NCBI RefSeq assembly: GCF_947072515.1
Contig: NZ_CAMTIG010000004.1
Span: 1-64,000 of the forward strand
Origin: an uncultured Clostridium sp.
GTDB taxonomy: Bacteria > Bacillota > Clostridia > Clostridiales > Clostridiaceae
Direction of reading: 5' to 3'
Length of the DNA: 64,000 nucleotides
This document shows, in pieces, positions 30,580 through 39,143 of this stretch. Below the pieces are notes generated by a model that ran no database searches, was not told where the DNA came from, and saw nothing but the letters and a program-made list of their open reading frames with translations. How positions within the stretch are numbered: position 1 is the first letter of the stretch; every line of letters starts with the position of its first letter. The position numbers were made by a program, and so were the translations under genes.

Positions 30580-30630
30580 AATTCACTGTTTTATTTGTGT
30601 ACTTTTCTTGATAACTTTCGTGAATAGGTA

Positions 30631-30662
30631 GAGAAAGTGCTATGTTTTTAGTGCTTTCTTTG
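30631..30662 (+). terminator. Terminator-like hairpin after the IS
   Basis: GAAAGTGCT / AGTGCTTTC pairs over nine bases with two G-U pairs, followed by TTTGTTTGCTTTT. It may stop transcription leaving the IS. Confidence 0.5.
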
Positions 30663-30673
30663 TTTGCTTTTAT

Positions 30674-30744
30674 ATAGGTATTTACCTATTATTTTTATAA
30701 AATAATAGTATTTTACTTATGATTATAAGGGGTCTATAATCATA
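30674..30744. promoter_or_regulatory. Two inverted repeats upstream of the TDT transporter
   Basis: ATAGGTA-TT-TACCTAT (30674-30689) and TATGATTATA-7 nt-TATAATCATA (30718-30744) are both perfect. They lie 78-150 bp before the ATG at 30822 and have no T tails, so they are more likely operators than terminators. TATAAT inside the second could be a -10. Confidence 0.45.
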
Positions 30745-30821
30745 GATGTAGAAGAGATTAGGACTTAAGTTTAAATAGATGTTCTTCAAATAGAAGCGAT
30801 AAACGAAAGAAGGCAAATTAT

Positions 30822-31832
30822 ATGATTAAGTATTTAAAGAAATTAGAAAATTATCCAATAGGAATAAGTGGTACTTGTTTAGCATTTATTACATTGAGTA
30901 ATAGTTTTAAAATAAAGGGAATAGATTATATTAAACCAGTAGCAATAGCTCTTGCTGTGGGAATGTTAGTTTTAATGATAGGAAAAGTAGTTCTTTATCC
31001 AAGAAAATTTTATAGTGAAATGAAAGACCCAGTTTTAGGAACATATTACCCAACATTAGCTATGGTAACTTGGCTTGTAGCAGCATTCTTTTATAGTGAA
31101 GCACCAAGAATATGTACAGTTTTATGGCTTGCAGGTGTAGTATGGCACTACTTTATAGTTGGTTTTTACACATATTTAAGAGTAAAAGAAAGAAACTTTA
31201 AGAATGTAGTTCCAACAGCTTTCATTGTGTATACAGGAATGATAACAGGATCAATTGCTAGTAAAGGAATGGTAGGAGTTGAACCAATTGCAAAATTCAT
31301 GCTTATATTTGGATTTGTATTCTATACAATATTATTACCATTCGTTTTATATATCGTATTTAGAAGTGAAAAAATGGAAGATCATAAAATACCAACTATA
31401 GGAATTATATGTTCTCCAGCACCTCTTGGAGTTGTAGGAATGCTTGCATTATACAAAAACCCAAATCCAATTATGTTATGGTGGTTAATTATTACAGGAT
31501 TAATTTTATTACCAGTAGTATATAGTTACATTGTTAAAGAATTTAAAAAAGGTTTTAAACCAATACATGCAACATTCACTTTCCCATTAGCAATAGGAAC
31601 TTTAGCAAGTTACCAATTAGGAGCATACTATGCAGGACTTCATTGTGCAAACTTAGCAACAGTATTCACATTCTTAGGTAACGTTGAAATATTTATAACA
31701 AGCTACGTAGTATTTAAAGTATTATTCAATTTCTTAAAATTATTTGTAAATGCTATAAATCCAGTAGCAGAAGAAAGATTAGAAAAAGACATTATTGAAA
31801 TTGATGAAATATTAAGTACAGAAGCAAAATAA
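30822..31832 (+). CDS. TDT-family (TehA/SLAC1-like) transporter
   Basis: 336 aa with about ten membrane helices. The start LENYPIGISGTCLAF, the TYYPTLAMVTWL and PAPLGVVGMLAL segments and the FTFPLAIGTLASYQL segment fit the tellurite-resistance/dicarboxylate (TDT) and SLAC1 anion channel family. The substrate (anion, dicarboxylate, sulfite or similar) cannot be told from sequence. Monocistronic between IS3 and pilus locus 2; two hairpins follow. Confidence 0.8.
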   Translation: MIKYLKKLENYPIGISGTCLAFITLSNSFKIKGIDYIKPVAIALAVGMLVLMIGKVVLYPRKFYSEMKDPVLGTYYPTLAMVTWLVAAFFYSEAPRICTVLWLAGVVWHYFIVGFYTYLRVKERNFKNVVPTAFIVYTGMITGSIASKGMVGVEPIAKFMLIFGFVFYTILLPFVLYIVFRSEKMEDHKIPTIGIICSPAPLGVVGMLALYKNPNPIMLWWLIITGLILLPVVYSYIVKEFKKGFKPIHATFTFPLAIGTLASYQLGAYYAGLHCANLATVFTFLGNVEIFITSYVVFKVLFNFLKLFVNAINPVAEERLEKDIIEIDEILSTEAK

Positions 31833-31839
31833 GAATAGG

Positions 31840-31869
31840 CTGTGCCAATAAAATAGGCACAGTTTTTTT
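31840..31869 (+). terminator. Rho-independent terminator
   Basis: CTGTGCC / GGCACAG stem with a 9-nt loop and seven T. Confidence 0.9.
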
Positions 31870-31903
31870 ATGCAAAAAAATAAAATAAGAAGTAAAAAAG
31901 AGT

Positions 31904-31931
31904 AGTAAACAGATATTAGTTTGCTTTTTTT
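31904..31931 (+). terminator. Second, tandem terminator
   Basis: AGTAAAC / GTTTGCT stem (one G-U) followed by seven T, 35 bp after the first terminator. The two insulate pilus locus 2. Confidence 0.7.
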
Positions 31932-32022
31932 GTATGCACAAAATTATAAGTAACATTTTTGGAGAGAAAGCATATTTTGATTATTGAGCGTTTAAAAATC
32001 TGCAAATTAAGGAGGAGGGGAA

Positions 32023-33933
32023 GTGAAGAATAGAAAATTAAGAATATTTTTAATGTGCATGATTTCTATATTTGTTTTTTGTTCATATGTGCCAGCTATA
32101 GCAATTTCAGAAAAAAATGGTGAAGTAGATATAAAAGAAGAAACAAGTATTGAAAATATAGATAATCAAAAAGAAGAAGAAAATTCAAAAGAAAAAGAAA
32201 ATATGGAGGAAATAGAAATAACAGAAAGCGAAAAACAGGAAGAGGAAAAAGAATTAGAAGAAAATATAGAAGCTGAAGAGAAGGAAGAATACATAGATGA
32301 AGAGAAGGAAAATCATACAGATGAAAAGAAAGATGAGGCAGAGAAAGGTAAGGAAGAGAATATAGAAGAGGATAAAGTAGATGTAGAAAAAGATAAGGCA
32401 ATAACTGACGGAAATGTGACTACTAAAAATTTTAAAGAGATAATAGGAAATTATACTTTGAAAAATATTTTGGGGAATTATAATGTTTTATCTTTTGAAA
32501 ATATAACAGGTTCACATATAATAGGGCCTATTATAGCTAAAGATAGAGCTTATAAAACAACAGAGTATGGTGGAGCATTAACGGTATCAGATTTAGCAAA
32601 GGGAGTTCCATCTTATGTGGGAGAGCTTATTAGGACAAAAGATGGAAGTAGAGGAAGTGTAACATTAGCATATGATAGGGATGATGCAGCTCATAAGAAT
32701 ACAGATTTTTATGTAAGTGAAGAGAAAAATAGAATTAGAATAAAAACAGGAAATGAAACACTTTACTATGTAGTAGATAAAAAGGGAGAATATTTTACAC
32801 CTAATGGAGAGGGAAGGCTTAAAACTTTTCAAAATAATAATTTTATAAATTTTGATGAAATGAGAGAAGAGATACTTAAAGAATCAAGAGCATTACTAAA
32901 GAAAAATAATAATATTCTTGTTTCAAATGAAGGAGAAAAAGAGGGGAATGGATATGTAATTAATAAAGAGGGACAATTAAATATTGATGTAGGAAAAAAT
33001 TATATCATTAAGGATGCCAGTAAATTAAAGGTAGTAAATTTAATTTATCCAAAAGGCTATGATCCGATGGTAAAGCCTTATCCATATGGAACAACTATAA
33101 ACTTTGAAGGTAATTCTTTATTTGGAGTAAATATAGATGGAATAAAACAAAATTTATTACCGGAGATATGGGTTAATGGAAAAATGTTTAATGGAAATGG
33201 ACCACAGTATGGAAAGGAAAATAATATAGTTTGGAACTTACCAAACATAGAAACTAAAGGAGAACAAGGGCGAATAGTTAGAAATGGAATTAGTGATATT
33301 CTAGGACATATAATTGCACCTAATGGAGTTTTTTGGAATAGTAATAAAAGTGGTAGCTGGCATGGTGGAAATATTAATGGATGTGCAATTGTAAAGTCTT
33401 GGTATGGTGGAAATATGGAAAGTCATATGTGGCCATATGGAGATATAGATATTGGAGAAGAAGAAAAAGAGATTATAAAATTTGTAATAAAAAAAATTGA
33501 TCGATATGAAGAAACTCCCTTAAAGGGAGCTATATTTGATATATATGAAGCAAATGAAAAAGGAGAGCCTATAGGAGAAAAAATAAAGGGGAATATAGAA
33601 ACTAAGGATAATGGAGAGATTACAGTTGAAGATAGTAAATTAAAATATGACAAATTATATGTATTGGTTGAAACTAAAGCTCCAGATGGATATGTAATAG
33701 GGCGCAATATAGTTTTTTATATTAAAGGAGATGGAGCAGTAAATATAAAATCAATAGATACAATAGAGATAAAAAACAAGGGAACTATAGTTGTAAAGAA
33801 TGGAAAAGGAAATGAAACTTTACCAGCAACCGGGGGAAAGGGCACAGATAAATATATTTTAATTGCTGCGGTGATGATGTTGATTTCAGCAATTGTATTA
33901 AAACTTAATAATAAGAGGGCTATTAGCGAGTAA
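32023..33933 (+). CDS. LPXTG adhesin (choice-of-anchor A, SpaA), locus 2
   Basis: 636 aa from GTG 32023 after GGAGGAGGGG. Signal peptide, Glu-rich linker (about 30-125), choice-of-anchor A domain (FENITGSHIIGPIIA; WHGGNINGCAIVKSWYGG), SpaA domain (FVIKKIDRYEETPLKGAIFDIY ... VETKAPDGYVI), LPATGG, helix, basic end. It is a clear paralogue of the 21424 product but lacks the FctA/Spy0128-like domain, so it is about 130 residues shorter. It is the first gene of a two-gene unit. Confidence 0.85.
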   Translation: MKNRKLRIFLMCMISIFVFCSYVPAIAISEKNGEVDIKEETSIENIDNQKEEENSKEKENMEEIEITESEKQEEEKELEENIEAEEKEEYIDEEKENHTDEKKDEAEKGKEENIEEDKVDVEKDKAITDGNVTTKNFKEIIGNYTLKNILGNYNVLSFENITGSHIIGPIIAKDRAYKTTEYGGALTVSDLAKGVPSYVGELIRTKDGSRGSVTLAYDRDDAAHKNTDFYVSEEKNRIRIKTGNETLYYVVDKKGEYFTPNGEGRLKTFQNNNFINFDEMREEILKESRALLKKNNNILVSNEGEKEGNGYVINKEGQLNIDVGKNYIIKDASKLKVVNLIYPKGYDPMVKPYPYGTTINFEGNSLFGVNIDGIKQNLLPEIWVNGKMFNGNGPQYGKENNIVWNLPNIETKGEQGRIVRNGISDILGHIIAPNGVFWNSNKSGSWHGGNINGCAIVKSWYGGNMESHMWPYGDIDIGEEEKEIIKFVIKKIDRYEETPLKGAIFDIYEANEKGEPIGEKIKGNIETKDNGEITVEDSKLKYDKLYVLVETKAPDGYVIGRNIVFYIKGDGAVNIKSIDTIEIKNKGTIVVKNGKGNETLPATGGKGTDKYILIAAVMMLISAIVLKLNNKRAISE

Positions 33934-33953
33934 AAAGGCTTTAAGGAGGCTTT

Positions 33954-35495
33954 ATGAGAAAGTTAAAAAGAATATTAGGTACAATATTTATTCTAATTTT
34001 TATGGTTGGAGGAGTTCCAGCTTTTGCAGATAATGTGGGAAGAATAATAATAAATAATAATCCAAAAGTAACAGGAACTTCAATGGAAAATCACACTTAT
34101 AGCGTATATAAGGTTTTTGATTTAACTATATCCATGGATGGTCAAAATAAATCTTACACCATAGATGAAAAATTTGAAAAGTTTTTTAAAGAAAAAAATT
34201 CGGGGAATGAGGAATTACAAAGTTTTGCTAAAAAATATATGGAAGATAATAAGGCAAAAGTAGCAGATGAATTAATGAAGTATATAGAAGAAGAGAAAAT
34301 TAAGGAAACAAAAATTACAGATATAGATGATGTAATAATAGATAGAGGTTTAGAAAAGGTTACTATAAATGTAGAAGAACTAGGACATTATCTTATAATT
34401 GATAATGGGGAACAGGGAGCGGATACTCCAAGTTCTGCAATAGCATTAGCATCAATGGGGAGTACAACAACAGATTTAATTATAAATCTTAAAGCACAGG
34501 GACCAACTATAGACAAAGACATATATCACAATGAGGAAAAGGATTGGGATAAAGTTGGGGATAATGAAATTGGTGATAAAGTAGAGTATAGAGTTATAAC
34601 TACTGTACCAGACATAAATGGATATGAAAGTTATAAGTATGTAATACATGATAAGATGACAGATGGGCTTACTTTTAACAATGATGTAGAAATATATGTT
34701 GGCGATAAGTCTAATAAGAAAAAAGTAGAAGGAAACTATACTGTTAGTGTAGCAAATAGCAGTACTGAAACTTTTAAGATAGATATAGATATTATGAAAG
34801 TTATAGAGACAATGAGCCTTAATAAAGGTGATAATCTATATATCTATTACTCAGCAACATTAAATGAAAAGGCAGTAACAGCTGATAAATCAAATGATAA
34901 TACAGTTTATTTAGAATATAGTAATAATCCTTATAAAGAAAATGATACAGCAGAAACACCTAAAATAACAGTAAAGGACTATACTTTTAAATTCGATGTT
35001 TTAAAGACAAAAGAAGATGGAACTACAGGGCTTGCAGGTGCAGAGTTTCAATTAAAAAAAGATGGGCAAGCCTTATTCTTTAAAAAAGATGGGAATAAAT
35101 ATATCCTTTGTGGAAATCATGATAAAAGTCATGAGGGATGTATACAAACTATAGTTTCAGAAGAAGATGGAAAGTTTAATATAGTTGGATTAGATGATAA
35201 AGTTAAATATGTATTAGAAGAAACTAAAGCTCCTGATGGATATAATAAAATAGATCCTATAGAGTTTATAATAACTGTAGAATATGATGGAACAGGAAAT
35301 ATAGTTTCTATGGTAACAACTAATTCGGAGTTAATAACTATAACTAATAATGAATTAGGAACTACAGTAATAAATACTACAGATACATTATTACCAGAAA
35401 CAGGTGGTATAGGAACAACTATATTTTCAGTAGTAGGAATACTTTTAATGGGAAGTGTTGGAGCAGTATTAATTAAAAGAAAAAGAAAGAGTTAA
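33954..35495 (+). CDS. SpaH/EbpB-like major pilin, locus 2
   Basis: 513 aa, 20 bp after the adhesin, SD AAGGAGG. Same order as the 23735 pilin: signal peptide, N-terminal pilin domain (ENHTYSVYKVFDLTI), D2 domain (TTVPDINGYESYKYVIHDKM), Cna_B/SpaA domain (KFDVLKTKEDGTTGLAGAEF ... EETKAPDGYNKI), LPETGG, helix, KRKRKS. No sortase follows, so polymerisation probably depends on the class C sortase of locus 1, 8 kb upstream. Confidence 0.88.
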   Translation: MRKLKRILGTIFILIFMVGGVPAFADNVGRIIINNNPKVTGTSMENHTYSVYKVFDLTISMDGQNKSYTIDEKFEKFFKEKNSGNEELQSFAKKYMEDNKAKVADELMKYIEEEKIKETKITDIDDVIIDRGLEKVTINVEELGHYLIIDNGEQGADTPSSAIALASMGSTTTDLIINLKAQGPTIDKDIYHNEEKDWDKVGDNEIGDKVEYRVITTVPDINGYESYKYVIHDKMTDGLTFNNDVEIYVGDKSNKKKVEGNYTVSVANSSTETFKIDIDIMKVIETMSLNKGDNLYIYYSATLNEKAVTADKSNDNTVYLEYSNNPYKENDTAETPKITVKDYTFKFDVLKTKEDGTTGLAGAEFQLKKDGQALFFKKDGNKYILCGNHDKSHEGCIQTIVSEEDGKFNIVGLDDKVKYVLEETKAPDGYNKIDPIEFIITVEYDGTGNIVSMVTTNSELITITNNELGTTVINTTDTLLPETGGIGTTIFSVVGILLMGSVGAVLIKRKRKS

Positions 35496-35668
35496 CTTTA
35501 ATAAAATATATAGATTATGGAATGAATTTGTAGAGAATATTATTTCATAGTGAAAAAGTTTAAAATATAAAATTGATAGATAAAAATGAATGAAAAATGT
35601 GTTTTGTTTTAATTTTATTAATATTTATATTAATAAAATTTGTAATAAGATATAAATATATTAAGCTG

Positions 35669-35704
35669 AAAAGCCCTAAAGTATAAAAATATTTTAGGGC
35701 TTTT
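35669..35704 (+). terminator. Terminator of pilus locus 2
   Basis: A perfect 12-bp stem (AAAAGCCCTAAA / TTTAGGGCTTTT) with a short T tail, about 175 bp after the pilin stop. The stretch before it is AT-rich with nothing else recognisable. Confidence 0.75.
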
Positions 35705-35849
35705 ACTTTGGAATAAACCCTATAAAAACGGGATATACAGTATTTTGTGATAAAAATAGTAAAAAAAATATATGAAATATTATTCAGAAAAAATAATAAA
35801 GAAAAAAATGGAGAAAAATTTCCAAAAGTAAAAATAAAGTGGAAAAATG

Positions 35850-35877
35850 TTGACATTCTGTGAATATTGTATATAAT
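35850..35877 (+). promoter_or_regulatory. Strong SigA promoter of the PTS EIIC gene
   Basis: TTGACA, 16-bp spacer, TATAAT. The leader of about 80 nt contains a 7-bp perfect hairpin GCCAATT / AATTGGC (35898-35919) without a T tail, then AGGGGGGAG as SD. Confidence 0.8.
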
Positions 35878-35965
35878 TAAAGTATAAAGAGTGAGGAGCC
35901 AATTGAAGAAGAAATTGGCAAAACCATATCGCTTAGTAAAACGTATACATAAGGGGGGAGTTAAA

Positions 35966-37246
35966 ATGCAAAAGATTTCAGAAAAAATAGCAGACTGGAT
36001 AGGACCGATAGCAGCAAAGTTTTCTTCATAGAGACACTTGGTAGCAGTTAGAGATGGATTTATAGCAGTTATGCCATTAACAATAGTAGGATCGTTTTTT
36101 GTATTAATAAATAATGTAGTTCTTGATTCAAAAAATGGTATGTTAAGATCATTTGGAAATTTTGATGAGTTTAAAGCAGTTGGGCTTAGTGCTTACTATG
36201 CAACACTTGGATTTATGGCTATTTGTTTAGCAATAGGTGTAGCGTATAAATTGGCCAAGCATTATGAAATGGATGCTTTAGGAACAGCATTTGTAGCATT
36301 AGGTGCAGTTTTATGTTTAATGCCAAACTCAATAACAGCTGGCGACAATGTAATCGGAGGAGTTTTCTCTGAGTTATATACATCAGCAACGGGGTTATTC
36401 GTAGCAATTATAGGTTCAATTTTAGCAGTTGAGTTTTTAAGAAAACTTCAAAAATCTGATAAATTATCTATAAAAATGCCAGATACAGTACCACCATCAG
36501 TATCAAAGAGTTTCAATTTACTTATACCAGCAATCATCGTTTTAACAGTATTTGCAATAGTATCATTCTTATCTGTTAAATATATAAAAATGGACGTTTA
36601 TGAAATTATAACAAAGGTTATACAATCACCAATACAAGCAGTATTCCAAGGGTTACCAGGAATCATTGTAGTATTAATAGTTCAAAACCTTCTATGGTGC
36701 TTTGGATTACATGGGGCATTTATATTAAGTCCTATTACAGAGCCAACTTTATTACCAGCAATCCAAGAAAATATGGTTGCTTTCCAAAACGGAGTAGATA
36801 TTCCAAATATAGTTACAAAGCCTTTCATGGATGCATTCTCTTTCGCAGGGGGAGCAGGAATGACTATTGGATTATTATTAGCAATATTCTTAGTATCAAA
36901 AAGAGAAGATTACAGAAGTGTTGCTAAATTCTCAGCAATACCAGGGTTATTCAATATCAATGAGCCATTAATGTTTGGACTACCTGTAGTGTTAAACCCA
37001 ATATTCATGATACCATTAGTTTTAGCACCAGTAGTAAGTTTAGTAATTGCATACTTAGCTACAGCATCAGGATTTATTTCAAAAACAGTAGTTATGGTTC
37101 CGTGGACAACACCACCAGTAGTTTCAGCTTACTTAGCAACAGGTGGAGACATAAAAGCAGCTCTTTTATCAATAGGATTAATAATACTTTCAGTAGTTAT
37201 CTACATCCCATTTGTTATCGCAGCAAATAAGATAAAAGAAAGCTAA
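35966..37246 (+). pseudogene. Cellobiose/lactose-type PTS EIIC interrupted by an amber codon
   Basis: ATG 35966 has an ideal SD (GGGGGGAG) and opens MQKISEKIADWIGPIAAKFS then Ser and TAG (36029-36031). The frame then continues RHLVAVRDGFIAVMPLTIVGS without another stop to 37246. In CelB-type EIIC proteins this region normally reads NQRHL or SQRHL, so TAG most likely replaces a CAG/CAA Gln codon at position 22. The remaining 400 residues (about ten helices, LLWCFGLHGAF, FNINEPLMFGLPVVLNP) are intact. Restart at TTG 36038 would give an N-terminally shortened protein lacking an SD. Could be a true mutation, suppression/readthrough, or a sequencing error. No EIIA/EIIB nearby. Confidence 0.8.
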
Positions 37247-37284
37247 ATAAAAATTAAAAAAATAAATAAAGATTAAATAAATTT

Positions 37285-37332
37285 AGGCTATCACAGAAGT
37301 ATTCGATAATATAAGCTTGTGATAGCCTTTTT
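37285..37332 (+). terminator. Rho-independent terminator
   Basis: Perfect 11-bp stem AGGCTATCACA / TGTGATAGCCT with a T tail. Confidence 0.9.
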
Positions 37333-37383
37333 ATTTAATATAAATTAAGTGAAATAATTAAATATATTAATTATTTGATAAAT

Positions 37384-37411
37384 AGGGAAGCGTTTAAATA
37401 AATGGTAAAAT
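37384..37411 (+). promoter_or_regulatory. cre-like element with extended -10 before the second RpiR gene
   Basis: AGGGAAGCGTTTAAA (37384-37398) fits the cre consensus with two mismatches. TGG-TAAAAT (37403-37411) is an extended -10. The same order and nearly the same bases occur before the 12495 PTS gene. Confidence 0.5.
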
Positions 37412-37461
37412 GAGGTATTATAAAGAGGGGAATTTATTTTGAGAAAGTGGAGAAAAGGATA

Positions 37462-38268
37462 ATGAAAATTGATTTGATAGTTAAGATAAAAAGTGGGTAT
37501 CTTGAATGGACAAAGTCAGAAAGAAAAGTTGCAGAATTTGTACTAGAAAATATTGAAAAAATGTCATATATATCAGTTACGGAATTAGCAGAAGAGTGCA
37601 CAGTTGGAGAAGCTACAGTATTAAGATTTTGCAAGAAAATAGGCTATAGCGGATTCCATGAATTTAAAAAAGCTGTGATCCATTCAATAGAAAAGGAAGA
37701 AAAGAAAAATAAAGATCTTATTATAAATAAAACCTATGATGAAATGATTTCAATGTTAAATCAAACATTGAAAATTCAAAGAGAAAGTGAAATTTTTAAT
37801 GTAGCAAAATTAATAAAGAATGCAGAGCATATATATATTTATGGGTCAGGATTATCAATATTGTCAGCAAGGGCAATGGAAATGAAGTTATCATTTCTAG
37901 GATATACTAGTTTTTATTGTGAAGAGCAACATATACAGATTTTAAAATCAAGTTTAGTTACTAAGGGAGACTTGATTATAGGACTATCTGCATCTGGAGA
38001 ATCAATGGAAACGGTTAAAAATTTAAAGATAGCTAAGAAAAATGGAGCAACGATAGTTGGGATAACAAACTACAATCCATCAGCTTTAGCTAATATTAGT
38101 GATTATGTATTATTAACTGCATCACAGTCTGTAAAAGAAAAGGAAACTACATTATTAGGATTAACATCTCAATTGTTTGTTATTGAGGAAGTGTGTGATG
38201 AGTTATTAAAGATTGATGAGGAAAGAATACACAGAGCAAAAGGAAAAATTTTTGAAGCGTATAGATAG
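37462..38268 (+). CDS. MurR/RpiR-family regulator (PTS-associated)
   Basis: 268 aa from ATG 37462 with GGAG 9 nt upstream; GTG 37447 would add five residues. HTH_6 domain (SVTELAEECTVGEATVLRFCKKIGYSG) and SIS domain (IYIYGSGLSILSARAMEMK, LIIGLSASGESMETV). It lies downstream of the interrupted EIIC gene but behind its own promoter, and probably controls that transporter or related sugar-phosphate genes. A bidirectional terminator follows. Confidence 0.9.
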   Translation: MKIDLIVKIKSGYLEWTKSERKVAEFVLENIEKMSYISVTELAEECTVGEATVLRFCKKIGYSGFHEFKKAVIHSIEKEEKKNKDLIINKTYDEMISMLNQTLKIQRESEIFNVAKLIKNAEHIYIYGSGLSILSARAMEMKLSFLGYTSFYCEEQHIQILKSSLVTKGDLIIGLSASGESMETVKNLKIAKKNGATIVGITNYNPSALANISDYVLLTASQSVKEKETTLLGLTSQLFVIEEVCDELLKIDEERIHRAKGKIFEAYR

Positions 38269-38274
38269 TAAAAT

Positions 38275-38312
38275 AAAACTAGAGGTAATGCCATGCTCTA
38301 GTTTTAGTTTTT
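38275..38312. terminator. Bidirectional terminator
   Basis: A 10-bp stem AAAACTAGAG / CTCTAGTTTT with T-rich sequence on both strands, shared by the convergent genes 37462 and 38317. Confidence 0.8.
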
Positions 38313-38316
38313 TGCT

Positions 38317-38619
38317 TTAAATTGAAAAATTACTTCGTATAAGACCTCGACTTTTAGAAACGTTTATATAAGCGAAGAGTAAAGCTCTTTCTGTCTCACA
38401 GGAATAACTCATTTTGATGTTTTTAAATTCTTTATTTAAAGAATCATTATCGAAGCTTGCATACTTATCATATGCAGAGTTGTATACAGATAAATAAGAT
38501 TCCATACCATTAGAAATGTTAATATCTATAGAAGAGGAATGAGACAATTTTTTAAAAGACTCAGGTCTTTTAAAAGAAATAGTATGATACGATACATTAG
38601 AATTAAAATTTACATTCAT
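38317..38619 (-). CDS. Small protein of unknown function
   Basis: 100 aa; AGGGAG SD at about 9 nt on the minus strand. It begins MNVNFNSNVSYHTISFKR and is Ser/Asn-rich with a helical second half (NKEFKNIKMSYSCETERALLFAYINVSKSRG). It has no signal peptide or membrane segment. I recognise no family. Monocistronic. Confidence 0.6.
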   Translation of the reverse strand: MNVNFNSNVSYHTISFKRPESFKKLSHSSSIDINISNGMESYLSVYNSAYDKYASFDNDSLNKEFKNIKMSYSCETERALLFAYINVSKSRGLIRSNFSI

Positions 38620-38909
38620 AAATAATAGCTCCCTTCACTTGTAAATATTTGTTGTTTAAATTATAAAGCATAAAAAAGGAAAAAGAAAACGTTTAATTTG
38701 AAATTCAAAAAAAGTTAATAAATATGATAAATATAGAATTAGAGGGAAAATAATGAATATAGATAAAGATAAGACAAATAATATGTGGGAAATATTATTT
38801 GTATAAGAAAATTATAGAAAATAATAAAGGATATTAGTTAATAGATATAAACACTAAAAAATAGATATTAAAAATAATAATAGACTAAATTATATATAGA
38901 ATAAAGTGG

Positions 38910-38937
38910 TTGAAATAAGTTTGAAAATAGGTATAAT
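38910..38937 (+). promoter_or_regulatory. SigA promoter in the galM upstream gap
   Basis: TTGAAA, 16-bp spacer, TATAAT. No ORF with an SD follows; the predicted transcript runs into the terminator at 39017-39050. Confidence 0.6.
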
Positions 38938-38943
38938 AAATAC

Positions 38944-39050
38944 TATATTAATAAAAAATTTAATGTATTACTTATAAAATTTACAACTTAAGGCATTAAA
39001 TTTTGAATTTAATTAAAGGGCTGTTGCATTGTATGTGGCAGTTCTTTTTT
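38944..39050 (+). ncRNA. Candidate small RNA or attenuating galM leader
   Basis: The start is predicted from the promoter at 38910-38937. The end is a terminator: 12 consecutive pairs including G-U (AGGGCTGTTGCA at 39017-39028 with TGTGGCAGTTCT at 39034-39045) and a T run to 39050. The 107-nt product has no plausible coding frame. Either it is an independent sRNA or it is the prematurely terminated 5' leader of galM, whose own promoter is not convincing. The rest of the 524-bp gap (38620-39143) is AT-rich without clear features. Confidence 0.5.
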
Positions 39051-39143
39051 GTATTTAAAGAAAAATGAATGTTTTATTAAAGATAAAGATGTAGTAAAAT
39101 GGAGTTGTATAAATTTGGATTTTAAATAGGGGAGGACGAGAAA

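Larger units (their letters stand above)
29371..30607 (+). mobile_element. IS3-family insertion sequence (ends approximate)
   Basis: The element carries orfA and orfB in the -1 frame relation typical of IS3. Matching ends: AAAAGTA and TAAAACAGTGAA on the left (29375-29381, 29388-29399) recur in inverted order on the right (TTCACTGTTTTA, TACTTTT; up to about 30606). Total about 1.24 kb, a normal size. I could not fix the exact end bases or a convincing target duplication; CTTG occurs on both sides. Both reading frames look intact, so the copy may be active. Confidence 0.85.

Noticed and set aside
29360..30615. CTTG on both sides of the IS as a target-site duplication
   Set aside because: Does not line up with equal distances from the terminal repeats, so the exact ends and duplication remain open.
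32096..32401. Minus-strand frame opposite the locus 2 adhesin stalk
   Set aside because: Same artefact of the Glu-rich repeat region.
36694..36927. Plus-strand frame inside the EIIC gene
   Set aside because: Shifted frame within conserved transporter coding sequence, no SD.
38753..38806. 17-codon frame MNIDKDKTNNMWEILFV after GAGGGAAA
   Set aside because: SD weak, very short, and in AT-rich DNA such frames are expected by chance.
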